DNA of 64,000 nt, from NCBI GenBank assembly GCA_026985095.1, contig JALSQW010000056.1, positions 133,144-197,143 on the forward strand, given 5' to 3'. The translations under genes were made by a program, and so were the position numbers. Positions 50,125 to 58,542 of the stretch are shown piece by piece (position 1 is the first letter of the stretch; each line of letters begins with the position of its first letter). Source of the DNA: Acidimicrobiia bacterium (GTDB lineage Bacteria > Actinomycetota > Acidimicrobiia > Spongiisociales > UBA5794). The notes below the pieces were generated by a model. The model saw only the letters and a list, made by a program, of their open reading frames with translations. It was not told where the DNA came from and did not search any database.

Positions 50125-51521
50125 TGCAGCGCAAGATCCTCCTCGGCGCGCTGGTGGTGGCGCTGGTGACCCTGGCGATCGGCGTCGCCACGATCGCCGT
50201 CGTCCAGCGGTCCGTACGCGATCAAGCCCAAGACGAACTGTTCCGTCAGGCCGAGGCGACGGCCACGTTCATCGAGGAGGAGCTCGGCGACCTCGATCTG
50301 AGCCCGGGCTCCGGGGCGCTCAAACGGCTCCCGAAGCTGCGCGAGAAGGTCGCCAGGGTGCTGCGCACCGCGAGGATCGTCGGGGGCCACGACATCGTCG
50401 AGGCAGCCATCCAGTTCCCGACCGGGCGCACCACGGCGCTGGTGGCGGAGCCCCGACTGCTCACCAGGATCCCCGCGGGCGTCGACGAACGCAGCGCTCT
50501 TCGTCTCGACGTCGACGGCGTCCCCATGTTGGTCACCGTGCGGCGGATCGCGCTCGTATCCGACGCGGAGCTGATCGTCGCCATCGGACGCAGCGAGCCG
50601 CTGTTGCCGGTGCGCTTCGTCACGAGATCGCTGCTCCTCGCCCTCGGTGTGGGCGCGGCGCTGGTCATCGGCTTCGGGGTGTGGTTCTCGACGGTGACCG
50701 GGCGTCGGCTTCGAGGGCTGGAGACCGCCTCGCGGCGGATCGCCAGCGGCGACCTGTCCGCTCGCGCCCCGATCGACGGCGACGACGAGATCACCGAGGT
50801 GTCTGAGGCCTTCAACGAGATGGCCGCCCAGCTCGAGGAGGCGCGCCGACGCGAACGCGACTTCCTGATGAGCGTCGGCCACGATCTACGGACACCGCTG
50901 ACCGCGATCAGGGGCTACGCCGAGGCGCTCGACACCGGCGACGTCTCCGACGAGGACCTCGAGCGCGTCGCCGCGGTGCTGCACACCCAGACCGACCGAC
51001 TCAGCCGGCTCGTCGAGGACCTGATGCTGCTGGCTCGGCTCGAAGCCAGGGAGTTCACCTTCCGACCCGAACGGGTGGACCTGGCAGCGCACGTCAAGGA
51101 GATCGCCGAGACCTATGGGGCGCGGATCGATGCCGCCCGGATCCGCCTCGATCTCCAACTCGCCGACGTGGGCGTGACCATGGTCGATCCGGACCGGGTC
51201 GGCCAGATCCTCGCCAACCTCCTCGACAACGCGATGCGTTACACCCCGGAGGGAGGCACGGTCGCCGTCGTCCTCGCCGAGACCGCCGCCGGTGTGGCCC
51301 TGACGGTGACCGACAGTGGACCGGGGATCGACCCGGAGGACCTGCCCCGGGTCTTCGACCGGCTCTACGTCGCGCAGCGGTACCGTCCCGTTCGGCCGGA
51401 GGGCTCGGGTCTGGGTCTGGCGATCGTCAAGGAGCTCGCCGATGCCATGGGCGGTTCGATCGCGGTCGAGAGCGCACCGGGGAGGGGAACGTCGGTCAGT
51501 GTGACCATCCCGATCGCCTGA
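50124..51521 (+). CDS. Sensor histidine kinase
   Basis: A 465-aa membrane kinase, partner of the preceding regulator. First membrane helix at ~5-28, a ~140-residue extracytoplasmic sensor, second helix at ~172-192 (SLLLALGVGAALVIGFGVWF), HAMP (LRGLETASRRIASGDLSARAP), then the dimerisation H box with H253 in VGHDLRTPLTAIRGYAEAL, and the ATP-binding domain with N box NLLDNAMRYTPEGG, G1 DSGPGID and G2 GSGLGLAIVKELADAMGG. Complete set of catalytic motifs. The sensed signal cannot be inferred. Confidence 0.94.
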   Translation: MQRKILLGALVVALVTLAIGVATIAVVQRSVRDQAQDELFRQAEATATFIEEELGDLDLSPGSGALKRLPKLREKVARVLRTARIVGGHDIVEAAIQFPTGRTTALVAEPRLLTRIPAGVDERSALRLDVDGVPMLVTVRRIALVSDAELIVAIGRSEPLLPVRFVTRSLLLALGVGAALVIGFGVWFSTVTGRRLRGLETASRRIASGDLSARAPIDGDDEITEVSEAFNEMAAQLEEARRRERDFLMSVGHDLRTPLTAIRGYAEALDTGDVSDEDLERVAAVLHTQTDRLSRLVEDLMLLARLEAREFTFRPERVDLAAHVKEIAETYGARIDAARIRLDLQLADVGVTMVDPDRVGQILANLLDNAMRYTPEGGTVAVVLAETAAGVALTVTDSGPGIDPEDLPRVFDRLYVAQRYRPVRPEGSGLGLAIVKELADAMGGSIAVESAPGRGTSVSVTIPIA

Positions 51522-51606
51522 GGGGCTCCGCTGCACGATCATCGAGCTCTCGGCGGCCCGCCGGGCTCTCCTATCGGGCATCGCCGCCCTAGCCTCGGCG
51601 GTCGGC

Positions 51607-51915
51607 ATGCGACCGCTTCTCTCCACCGTCATCCTCGTGCTCGCCATGGTCCTGTCGGCATGTGCCGACCCGGCCCAGGGCCGGTACGGAGCCGATCTGT
51701 ACGGGGTCACCTGCGCCCGGTGTCACGGAGCGAACCTGCAGGGCGGCATCGGGCCCGCCATCGGGCCCGGATCGAACGCGGCGGCCGGCCTGAGCGACGA
51801 GCAGATCCGCGGCGTGATCGAGATCGGGCCGGGGGCCATGCCGTCGTTCCGTCGTCTCGACGACGATCAGATCGACAGCCTGGTCGCGTACCTCCGGGAG
51901 CGGCAAGGACGCTGA
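51607..51915 (+). CDS. Small lipoprotein-type cytochrome c
   Basis: A 102-aa protein whose hydrophobic leader ends in the lipobox LSAC, so it is probably lipid-anchored outside the membrane. The heme motif is CARCH in YGVTCARCHGANLQGG, and the distal ligand Met lies in GAMPSF, as in class I cytochrome c. It likely carries electrons between a membrane dehydrogenase and an oxidase; the partners are not in the window. Expected to need the CcdA-dependent maturation route. Confidence 0.88.
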   Translation: MRPLLSTVILVLAMVLSACADPAQGRYGADLYGVTCARCHGANLQGGIGPAIGPGSNAAAGLSDEQIRGVIEIGPGAMPSFRRLDDDQIDSLVAYLRERQGR

Positions 51916-51943
51916 GGCCGGCGTGGAGCTCGGCGCAGCGTTC

Positions 51944-51949
51944 TACCAT
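51944..51949 (+). promoter_or_regulatory. -10 TACCAT, leaderless, for trpC
   Basis: TACCAT ends 6 nt before ATG 51956. It makes the trpCFBA run a separate, leaderless transcript and supports the shorter trpC start. Confidence 0.5.
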
Positions 51950-51955
51950 CGGGCG

Positions 51956-52726
51956 ATGCTGCAACCGATCGTCGAGGCCGCCGAACGCCGGGCGGAACGG
52001 GCCGCCGAGTCGCTCGATCGTCTCCGTCGCGAATCGGCGACGGCGCCGGCGACTCGATCGCTGGCTGCGGCGGTGGGTGGGCCGGGCCTGTCGGTGATCG
52101 CCGAGGTCAAGCGGCGCTCACCGTCGGCGGGGCCGCTGGCCGAGCCCCTCGACCCCGCTGCCCAGGCGATCCGCTACATGGCGGGAGGCGCAGCCGGCGT
52201 GTCGGTCCTCACCGAACCCGACTTCTTCGGCGGATCCCTCGACGATCTGCGGGCGGTCCGCGCCGCGATCGACCGACCCGTCCTCCGGAAGGACTTCATC
52301 GTCCACGCCGCCCAGATCTTCGAGGCGCGGGCCGCCGGAGCGGACGCGGTGTTGCTGATCGTCGCCCTGGTGGACCCGCCACGGCTCGTCGACCTGCTCA
52401 CGGTCGCCGACGAAGCGGGGGTGGAGGCGCTGGTCGAGGCGCACGACGAACGGGAGGCCGCCATCGCCGTCGAGTCCGGGGCCCGGATCGTCGGTGTCAA
52501 CAACCGGGACCTGCGCACGTTCGTCACCGACCTCGCCGTGGCCGAACGCGTCGCGCCGGTCTTGCCGTCCACCGTCGTGAAGATCGCAGAGTCCGGGGTC
52601 TCCGATCCCGACGGGGCTCGCCGGATGGCAGACGCCGGCTACGACGCCATCCTCGTGGGTGAGGCCGCCGTGCGCGCCGAGGATCCCGCCGCGCTCATCG
52701 CCAGACTGCGTCGAGCGGATCGATGA
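51956..52726 (+). CDS. trpC: Indole-3-glycerol phosphate synthase
   Basis: A 256-aa TIM-barrel enzyme of tryptophan synthesis. Active-site strands: VIAEVKRRSPSAG (catalytic Lys), SVLTEPDFFGGSL, VLRKDFIV (second Lys), GVNNRDLRTF and IAESGVSDPDG. ATG 51956 is preferred over GTG 51923 because of the leaderless -10 and because family members begin near this point. First gene of trpC-trpF-trpB-trpA; the gap to trpF is 10 nt. Confidence 0.94.
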   Translation: MLQPIVEAAERRAERAAESLDRLRRESATAPATRSLAAAVGGPGLSVIAEVKRRSPSAGPLAEPLDPAAQAIRYMAGGAAGVSVLTEPDFFGGSLDDLRAVRAAIDRPVLRKDFIVHAAQIFEARAAGADAVLLIVALVDPPRLVDLLTVADEAGVEALVEAHDEREAAIAVESGARIVGVNNRDLRTFVTDLAVAERVAPVLPSTVVKIAESGVSDPDGARRMADAGYDAILVGEAAVRAEDPAALIARLRRADR

Positions 52727-52736
52727 GGGGACCGGC

Positions 52737-53345
52737 ATGTCGGCCTGGGTGAAGGTATGCGGCATCACCGACCCCGCGGTCGCCGCGGCCGCCGTCGACG
52801 CCGGCGTGGACGCCCTCGGGTTCGTCGTCGTTCCGGGCTCACCCCGAGCGGTGACCCCCGAACAGGCCGAGGCGTTGATCGGCGGCGTCGAGGTGTCGAC
52901 GTTCGTGGTGACGGTGGATGCCGAAGCCGCTCGCGTCGTCGAGCTCGCCACCGCGGTCGGCGCCTCGGGGATCCAGCCGCACGGACGCTATGCCGCCGAG
53001 GCTGCTCGGGAAGCGTCCGCCGCGGGATTCGAGGTCCTGTTCCCGGTCCCGGTGCGCGATGCACCGCCCGACCTGGGTGACGTCCCGCCCGCGGCGATAC
53101 CGTTGCTCGACCGCTTCGACCCGACCATCCACGGCGGGAGCGGCCGGACCTTCGACTGGCGCCTCGTGCGTCGGTCCGGGCGTCGGTTCGTCCTCGCCGG
53201 AGGATTGGGTCCCGACAACGTGCGGCGGGCGATCGCGATGGTGGCCCCGTGGGGTGTCGACGCGTCCTCACGACTCGAATCGGCTCCGGGCCGGAAGGAC
53301 ACCGCTAAGGTCGTCGCCTTCATCGAGGAGGCCAAGCGCCCATGA
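52737..53345 (+). CDS. trpF: Phosphoribosylanthranilate isomerase
   Basis: A 202-aa TIM barrel. The catalytic Cys is in [10 protein letters not shown], followed by [10 protein letters not shown] (phosphate strand) and, late, [16 protein letters not shown] and [16 protein letters not shown] with the second catalytic acid. The usual QLHG is QPHG here (GIQPHG), a minor change near the active site. ATG 52737 has GAGGGG upstream. The stop overlaps the trpB start (ATGA). Confidence 0.93.
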   Translation: MSAWVKVCGITDPAVAAAAVDAGVDALGFVVVPGSPRAVTPEQAEALIGGVEVSTFVVTVDAEAARVVELATAVGASGIQPHGRYAAEAAREASAAGFEVLFPVPVRDAPPDLGDVPPAAIPLLDRFDPTIHGGSGRTFDWRLVRRSGRRFVLAGGLGPDNVRRAIAMVAPWGVDASSRLESAPGRKDTAKVVAFIEEAKRP

Positions 53346-54526
53346 GCTCTCGCCCAGACGAACGAGGCCGGTTCGGCGCCTACGGGGGAAGGTTCGCGCC
53401 CGAGACCCTCATGCCCGCGCTCCTCGAGCTGGAGCAGGCGTTCGACGAGGCCCGCACCGATCCGGGGTTCCTGGCCCGGCTCGGCGTCCTCCTCCGCGAC
53501 TTCGTCGGTCGTCCCACGCCGGTGTTCCGTGCCGAACGGCTCTCCGAACGCCTCGGGATCGATCTGTGGCTCAAACGCGAGGATCTGGCCCACACGGGGG
53601 CCCACAAGATCAACAACACCATCGGGCAGGCGCTCCTCGCCGTCGAGATGGGCAAGCCCCGCATCATCGCCGAGACGGGGGCCGGCCAGCACGGCGTCGC
53701 GACCGCGACCGCGTGCGCGTTGCTCGGTCTCGAATGCGCCGTCTACATGGGTGTCAAGGACATCGAGCGGCAGGCGTTGAACGTGTACCGGATGGAACTG
53801 CTGGGCGCCGACGTGCTGCCGGTCTCGGCGGGAGCGGGCACCCTCAAGGATGCCGTCTCCGAGGCGATGCGCGACTGGGTGGCGTCGGTGGAGACGACGC
53901 ACTACATCATCGGATCGGTCGTCGGGCCTCATCCCTTCCCATGGATCGTCAGGGAGTTCCAGAAGATCATCGGGGAGGAACTGATGGTCCAGCTCGACGG
54001 CTCCGAGGGGCGGCCCACCCCAGAGGTCATCGTCGCCTGCGTGGGTGGGGGCTCCAACGCGATGGGTGTCTTCTTCCCGTACGTCGCGGCGGACGCGGAC
54101 GTCGATCTGGTCGGTGTGGAAGCCGCAGGCGAAGGCCTCGACACCGGCCGCCACGGGGCGTCCCTGGTGGCAGGGAGCCCCGGCGTACTCCACGGCGCCA
54201 TGACCTACATGCTCCAGGACGAGCACGGCCAGGTCCTCGAAGCCCATTCGATCTCCGCCGGACTCGACTATCCGGGCGTGGGGCCCGAGCATGCGGCCTT
54301 CCTCGACCGTGGTGCCGTTCGGTACGACGCCGTCACCGACTCCGAAGCGGTCGCCGCGTTCCACCTCCTCGCTCGGACCGAGGGCATCATCCCGGCGCTC
54401 GAATCGTCGCACGCCCTGGCGTGGATCGTCAGGGAGGCCTCCACCCTGCGGGGCAAGACGGTGGTCCTGAACCTGTCGGGCCGGGGGGACAAGGACGTCC
54501 AGCAGGTGGCGGCACTCGATGGTTGA
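53342..54526 (+). CDS. trpB: Tryptophan synthase beta chain
   Basis: A 394-aa PLP enzyme that condenses indole with serine. [17 protein letters not shown] is the standard start. The PLP Lys 89 is in [18 protein letters not shown], and [22 protein letters not shown] and the C-terminal SGRGDKDVQ (written here as [11 protein letters not shown]) are conserved. This is TrpB1, the form that works with TrpA. Coupled to trpF and overlapping trpA by 8 bp. Confidence 0.96.
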   Translation: MSSRPDERGRFGAYGGRFAPETLMPALLELEQAFDEARTDPGFLARLGVLLRDFVGRPTPVFRAERLSERLGIDLWLKREDLAHTGAHKINNTIGQALLAVEMGKPRIIAETGAGQHGVATATACALLGLECAVYMGVKDIERQALNVYRMELLGADVLPVSAGAGTLKDAVSEAMRDWVASVETTHYIIGSVVGPHPFPWIVREFQKIIGEELMVQLDGSEGRPTPEVIVACVGGGSNAMGVFFPYVAADADVDLVGVEAAGEGLDTGRHGASLVAGSPGVLHGAMTYMLQDEHGQVLEAHSISAGLDYPGVGPEHAAFLDRGAVRYDAVTDSEAVAAFHLLARTEGIIPALESSHALAWIVREASTLRGKTVVLNLSGRGDKDVQQVAALDG

Positions 54527-55349
54527 GCGAGGGATCGACCAGCTGGAGGCCATGTTCGCCCGTGTCCGCGACCGCGGCCGGGCAGCGTTCCTGCCGTACA
54601 TGACCGCAGGCCTCCCCGATCTGTCGAGCTCCGCCGACCTCTTCGTGGCGATGGCCGACGCCGGTGCCGACGGCTTCGAGGTGGGGATCCCCTACGCCGA
54701 TCCGCTCATGGACGGCCCCGTCGTCCAGGCCGCCGGCGCCCGGGCGCTGGCCTCCGGGGTGGACGTCGATCGGGCCCTGGCGGTGGTCGAACAGGTCGCG
54801 TCACGGACCGGGAAACCGACGATCGTGATGACCTACGTCAATCCGGTCCTGCGCCACGGGATCGACGCGTTCGTCACCCGCCTCGCCGATGTCGGCGCCT
54901 CGGGCCTGATCGTCGCGGACCTGCCCGCGGACGAGGCTGAACCGTTCCTGCACGCGGCAGCGTCGGTCGGCATCGGGATGGTGCTCTTCGCGGCCCCGAC
55001 GACCACCGATGCTCGGCTGGCTCGGATCGCGGCGGCTCGGCCGGCGTTCGTCTACGGCATCGCGGAGCTGGGTGTCACCGGGGAGCGACAGGCCGTCTCG
55101 TCGCGAGCTGCAGGCCTGGCCCGGCGGGTGAGGGAGACGATCGACGTGCCGCTCGTGCTCGGCGTCGGGATCACCACGCCGGCCGACGTGGCCGCCGCGG
55201 CCCGTGTCGCCGACGGCGTGATCGTGGGCTCCGCCTTGGTGCGCCGGGTCCTCGACGCGCCAGATCCGGTGGCCGCCGTGCGGACCGTGCGCGAAGCCGT
55301 CGCCGAGCTGGCGGCCGCGACCGAGGTGCCGGACCGTCCGGAGCACTAG
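54519..55349 (+). CDS. trpA: Tryptophan synthase alpha chain
   Basis: A 276-aa TIM barrel cleaving indole-3-glycerol phosphate. Catalytic Glu 54 is in [19 protein letters not shown], and Asp 65 in the same segment. The phosphate loop GVTGERQ and [18 protein letters not shown] follow. It channels indole to TrpB. ATG at 54519 overlaps trpB by 8 bp. Last gene of the trp run; a weak stem follows. Confidence 0.95.
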   Translation: MVERGIDQLEAMFARVRDRGRAAFLPYMTAGLPDLSSSADLFVAMADAGADGFEVGIPYADPLMDGPVVQAAGARALASGVDVDRALAVVEQVASRTGKPTIVMTYVNPVLRHGIDAFVTRLADVGASGLIVADLPADEAEPFLHAAASVGIGMVLFAAPTTTDARLARIAAARPAFVYGIAELGVTGERQAVSSRAAGLARRVRETIDVPLVLGVGITTPADVAAAARVADGVIVGSALVRRVLDAPDPVAAVRTVREAVAELAAATEVPDRPEH

Positions 55350-55360
55350 TCCGTCCGGAC
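55336..55360 (+). terminator. Weak hairpin at the end of trpA
   Basis: GTCCGGA at 55336-55342 can pair with TCCGGAC at 55354-55360 across an 11-nt loop that contains the trpA stop. There is no T-tract, so it is at most part of a factor-dependent or inefficient terminator. Confidence 0.25.
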
Positions 55361-55432
55361 CATTCCCCAGATGCCCCTCAAGGCCGGTCGCGACCTCGCC
55401 GATAGTGCCGTCATCGACGAAGGGGCATCGAG

Positions 55433-56008
55433 GTGGACAGGGCATCGACCGACCGTTCCGAACGGGGCGCCGCGTTGGTCGAGATGGCGCTGGTGGCCCC
55501 GCTGCTGCTCCTGTTGCTGTTCGGCATCGTCGAGTTCGGTTTCGTCTTCAAAGATCGGCTCACGATCTCGCACGCCACCAACGCTGCCGCCCGCACCGGG
55601 AGCACCACGGGGACGGATCCGGCCGCTGATTTCCTCATCCTCGGTGCGGTCGAGGCCGGCCTGACCGGAGCGGTCGACCTCGCCACCATCGATCACGTCG
55701 ACATCTACAAGGCCAACCCGGACGGCTCCAAGTCGGGCTCGTACAACCGCTACTTCGTCGATGCCTCGAGCGCCTGTGGCTGGAACCCGTGTCCGGACCC
55801 GTCCACGGGATCACCCGTGTACGGCAACCCCAGCAACTGGGGAGATCCGTCCAACCGTGACGTCGTCCTCGACGCCGACGGGCTCGATACCCTCGGGATC
55901 GAGGTCCAGTACACGCACACCTGGCTCACGGGCATCCTCGGGTTCGGCCCCGCCACCTGGGTGGAGCAGGCCGAGGTCCGCCTCGAACCGGACGTGTTCG
56001 GACCATGA
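55433..56008 (+). CDS. TadE-like pilus assembly / pseudopilin protein (copy 1)
   Basis: A 191-aa protein. The N-terminal TadE domain is clear: SERGAALVEMALVAPLLLLLLFGIVEFG, with the Glu of the prepilin-like motif, then a single helix, then an extracellular domain ending in a beta-rich region with two Cys (SACGWNPCPDP). TadE proteins are minor pseudopilins processed by TadV in Flp-type pilus systems. GTG start; an inverted repeat GATGCCCCT/AGGGGCATC (55370-55378 / 55421-55429) precedes it. It overlaps the TadG gene by ATGA. No tadA, tadB, tadC or flp genes are in the window. Confidence 0.85.
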   Translation: MDRASTDRSERGAALVEMALVAPLLLLLLFGIVEFGFVFKDRLTISHATNAAARTGSTTGTDPAADFLILGAVEAGLTGAVDLATIDHVDIYKANPDGSKSGSYNRYFVDASSACGWNPCPDPSTGSPVYGNPSNWGDPSNRDVVLDADGLDTLGIEVQYTHTWLTGILGFGPATWVEQAEVRLEPDVFGP

Positions 56009-57567
56009 CCGTCGCCGAGCTCGGCCGCGACGAGCAGGGCACGGTGATCGTCCTGGTCGCGTTCATGATGCTCGTGATCCTCGGGATGGCCGCCTTCGCC
56101 GTCGACCTGGGATGGATCTACTACAACGGCCAGGAGATCCAACACGGGGCCGACGCGGCGGCCCTCGCCGGGGTGGTGTACGAACCGGACGACCGCTCGT
56201 CCGCGTACTCCCAGGCGGTCCTGGTCGGCTTCCAGAACGGCTACGTCGACGGCACCATGGGTGGCCCCGACACCGTCGACCCGACCGACTTCGTGGAGGA
56301 TCCGACCGCGGTGGAGAATCCCCACCAGCTCAAGGTCGACGTCACCCACCAGGTCCCGACCTTCTTCATGAAGGTGTTCGGGATCGACACGGTCACGATC
56401 ACCCGCTCCGCCACCGCCGAGTACGTGCTCCCGCTGGCGCTCGGCAGCCCCGACAACACGTTCGGCAACGATCCGGCCACCGGCAAGTGGCCGAACTTCT
56501 GGGGCAACATCCACGGGTACTACACCGGCCGCCGGATGGGCGACCGTTACGCCTCGCAGTGCCTGTCCGGCCAGCGCCAGATCGGTTGCACGAAGAACCC
56601 CGAACGCCGCCCCTCGGTCGATGCCGGTCTGCCCACGGCCACCGGCGGCTATCTGTACGGGATCGAGGTCGATCCCGGCGCCGCCGACCTCACGGTCGAG
56701 ATCTTCGACGGGCCGTTCACCCGCGGCGGCGGCGACCTGGTGTTGGTCGGCGATCAACCCCAAGGATCCAGTCAGGGGCCGACGACGGTGTTCATGCTCT
56801 ACGGCCCCGACGAGACGCCGCTGGACACCAACGACGGCAACGAGCTGCTGTGCGTCGTCACCTACAGCCCACGGGATCCATACGCCGACTTCAACGGCGA
56901 CGGGGTGGTCGACGGAGCCGACGACCAGGACGGCGACGGCGATCTCGACTGGGACGACGTCGAGCTCGGCCTCCCCGGCGGCGTCGCCTCCCTGTGGGAC
57001 GAGATGTGCCCGCTCGCCAACCTCGACCGTGGCCCGGGGATCTACCCGCTACGGATCATGGTGGAGGACCCCGGCGGCGCCGACGACCGCGGCCTCAACC
57101 GCTGGTCGTTGCGGACCTCGGCGACGGGGCCGCAACCGAAGATCTTCGGGCTCGGCGACATGGCCATCTACGCCAACGTGGACGGCACGGTGGGCAACAC
57201 GATCTTCTACCTGGCCAACGTCGAACCGGTGCACGCGGGCAAGGACCTCGTCATCGACCTGTGGGACCCGGGGGACGCCTCAGGCAACCACTCGGTCCGG
57301 CTGATCGATCCCGACGGCAACACGCCGGCGTGTGAGTACACCTCGTCGAACGCCTCCTACGGGGGGACCCTTTCGACCTGCGACATCCCCACCTCCAGCG
57401 GCCGGTTCAACGATGAATGGATCAAGATCCGGGTCAGCCTTCCCGCCACCTACACGTGCGGCGCGGACTGTTGGTGGAAGGTCGAGTACAACTACCCGGG
57501 CCGGACGAACGACACCACCACGTGGTCGGCGCGGATCGAGGGGGATCCCGTTCGTCTCGTCAAGTGA
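56005..57567 (+). CDS. TadG-like protein with large ectodomain and Ca-binding-like loop (copy 1)
   Basis: A 520-aa protein. The N-terminal TadG helix and following region are DEQGTVIVLVAFMMLVILGMAAFAVDLGWIYYNGQ, a Tad-family N-terminal domain, then GADAAALAGV. Residues ~100-520 are an extracytoplasmic beta-rich domain. At 295-318 it holds two EF-hand-like loops, DFNGDGVVDGADD and DGDGDLDWDD, which would bind calcium. The C-terminal part (LNRWSLRTSATG; DLVIDLWDPGD; FNDEWIKIRVSLP; TTTWSARIEGDPVRLV) is shared with copy 2. The role is likely in surface-pilus assembly or as a large surface protein. Coupled to the TadE gene by 4 bp. Confidence 0.82.
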   Translation: MTVAELGRDEQGTVIVLVAFMMLVILGMAAFAVDLGWIYYNGQEIQHGADAAALAGVVYEPDDRSSAYSQAVLVGFQNGYVDGTMGGPDTVDPTDFVEDPTAVENPHQLKVDVTHQVPTFFMKVFGIDTVTITRSATAEYVLPLALGSPDNTFGNDPATGKWPNFWGNIHGYYTGRRMGDRYASQCLSGQRQIGCTKNPERRPSVDAGLPTATGGYLYGIEVDPGAADLTVEIFDGPFTRGGGDLVLVGDQPQGSSQGPTTVFMLYGPDETPLDTNDGNELLCVVTYSPRDPYADFNGDGVVDGADDQDGDGDLDWDDVELGLPGGVASLWDEMCPLANLDRGPGIYPLRIMVEDPGGADDRGLNRWSLRTSATGPQPKIFGLGDMAIYANVDGTVGNTIFYLANVEPVHAGKDLVIDLWDPGDASGNHSVRLIDPDGNTPACEYTSSNASYGGTLSTCDIPTSSGRFNDEWIKIRVSLPATYTCGADCWWKVEYNYPGRTNDTTTWSARIEGDPVRLVK

Positions 57568-57680
57568 CGCACTAGTTCCCGCGACGCGCGAGGCAATGGT
57601 CCTCCAGTAGCCGCGCCGGATGGCCGATACTGGTGGTCACCGCGGAGCTGAGGGGCACGCATCGTGAACGACATGGTCGG

Positions 57681-57763
57681 TACCGGGAGTGGGATTCGAA
57701 CCCACACGGGCTTTCGCCCAACGGATTTTGAGTCCGCCGCGTCTACCGTTCCGCCATCCCGGC
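57681..57763 (-). tRNA. tRNA-Leu (anticodon CAA)
   Basis: On the minus strand the acceptor GCCGGGA pairs with TCCCGGT, the discriminator is A, and CCA is not encoded. The anticodon arm GCGGA-CTCAAAA-TCCGT gives anticodon CAA (codon UUG), the T arm is GTGGG-TTCGAAT-CCCAC, and the class II long variable arm is GGGCGAAAGCCC. All standard leucine-tRNA features are present. It lies between the two TadE/TadG pairs and is transcribed against them. Confidence 0.95.
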
Positions 57764-57860
57764 CGATGTGGCAGGATGCTAGCGGCGTCGGGGGGATCTC
57801 TTCGGGTCCTCTCACGGCGGATGGGTCGGACGACCCCTACCACAAGTGCACTCGATCCGC

Positions 57861-57866
57861 TACTGT
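57861..57866 (+). promoter_or_regulatory. Candidate -10 TACTGT for the second TadE/TadG pair
   Basis: TACTGT lies 31 bp before the TadE ATG at 57898, leaving a leader with GAGAGGGGCGA as ribosome-binding site. Confidence 0.4.
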
Positions 57867-57897
57867 GCGTGGCGATAGGACGCGAGAGGGGCGACAG

Positions 57898-58542
57898 ATG
57901 AACGCGGAGAGTGGCAACACGTCGCCGAGACGATCCGAGCGCGGCGCCGCGCTCGTCGAGATGGCGCTCGTCGCGCCGCTGTTGCTGGTGCTGTTGTTCG
58001 GCATCATCGAGCTCGGGATCGCCTTCAAGGACCGGCTCACCATCGGCAACGGCACCCAGAGCGCGGTGCGGGTCGTCTCCGCCATGGGGCAGCAGACCGA
58101 CGCCGACCTGCGGCTCCTGCAGAGCTTCGAGCAGACCCTCTCGGCGCTGCCCGGCAACGGCGTCGGGATCGTCAAGTACGTCGACGTCTTCAAGGCCGAC
58201 GCCTTCGGCAACCCGGTCGGCGGATGTCCCGGCGGTTCCTGCAACCGCTACTTCTACGTCTACGCCGACGGGACCGGGCCGCTGTGCGACTGGAACCCCT
58301 GCCCCGACCCCTCCGCCGGCTACTCGGGGTGGAACTGGGCCCCGACCGACCGCAGCGTCGAGGTCGGCAGCCTCGACGTGGTCGGGGTACGGATGATCTA
58401 CGGGCACACGTGGATCACGGGCGGGTTCCTCCCGTTGCCGGACGTCAAGTGCGACAACGGCAGTCCTCCGACCAACTGCTGGACCGACACCGCCTTGATG
58501 CGCATGGAGCCACAACAGTTCGGCCTCGGAGGTTCGCCGTGA
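57898..58542 (+). CDS. TadE-like pilus assembly / pseudopilin protein (copy 2)
   Basis: A 214-aa paralogue of the first TadE. SERGAALVEMALVAPLLLVLLFGIIELG is nearly identical to copy 1, and the segments FKADAFGNPVGG, CNRYFYVYAD and CDWNPCPDPS correspond to YKANPDGSKSGS, YNRYFVDAS and CGWNPCPDPS in copy 1. It has extra Cys pairs in the ectodomain. It starts at ATG 57898; longer in-frame starts run through the tRNA gene and are not credible. GTGA overlap with the TadG gene. Confidence 0.85.
   Translation: MNAESGNTSPRRSERGAALVEMALVAPLLLVLLFGIIELGIAFKDRLTIGNGTQSAVRVVSAMGQQTDADLRLLQSFEQTLSALPGNGVGIVKYVDVFKADAFGNPVGGCPGGSCNRYFYVYADGTGPLCDWNPCPDPSAGYSGWNWAPTDRSVEVGSLDVVGVRMIYGHTWITGGFLPLPDVKCDNGSPPTNCWTDTALMRMEPQQFGLGGSP

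Noticed and set aside
57664-57897. Upstream extension of TadE copy 2 through the tRNA gene
   Set aside because: The tRNA-Leu is complete on the other strand, and ATG 57898 has a ribosome-binding site and the family N-terminus.
57568-57897. Possible integrated element at tRNA-Leu
   Set aside because: No integrase, no duplicated tRNA end and no change in base composition; the flanking TadE/TadG pairs look like vertical duplicates.
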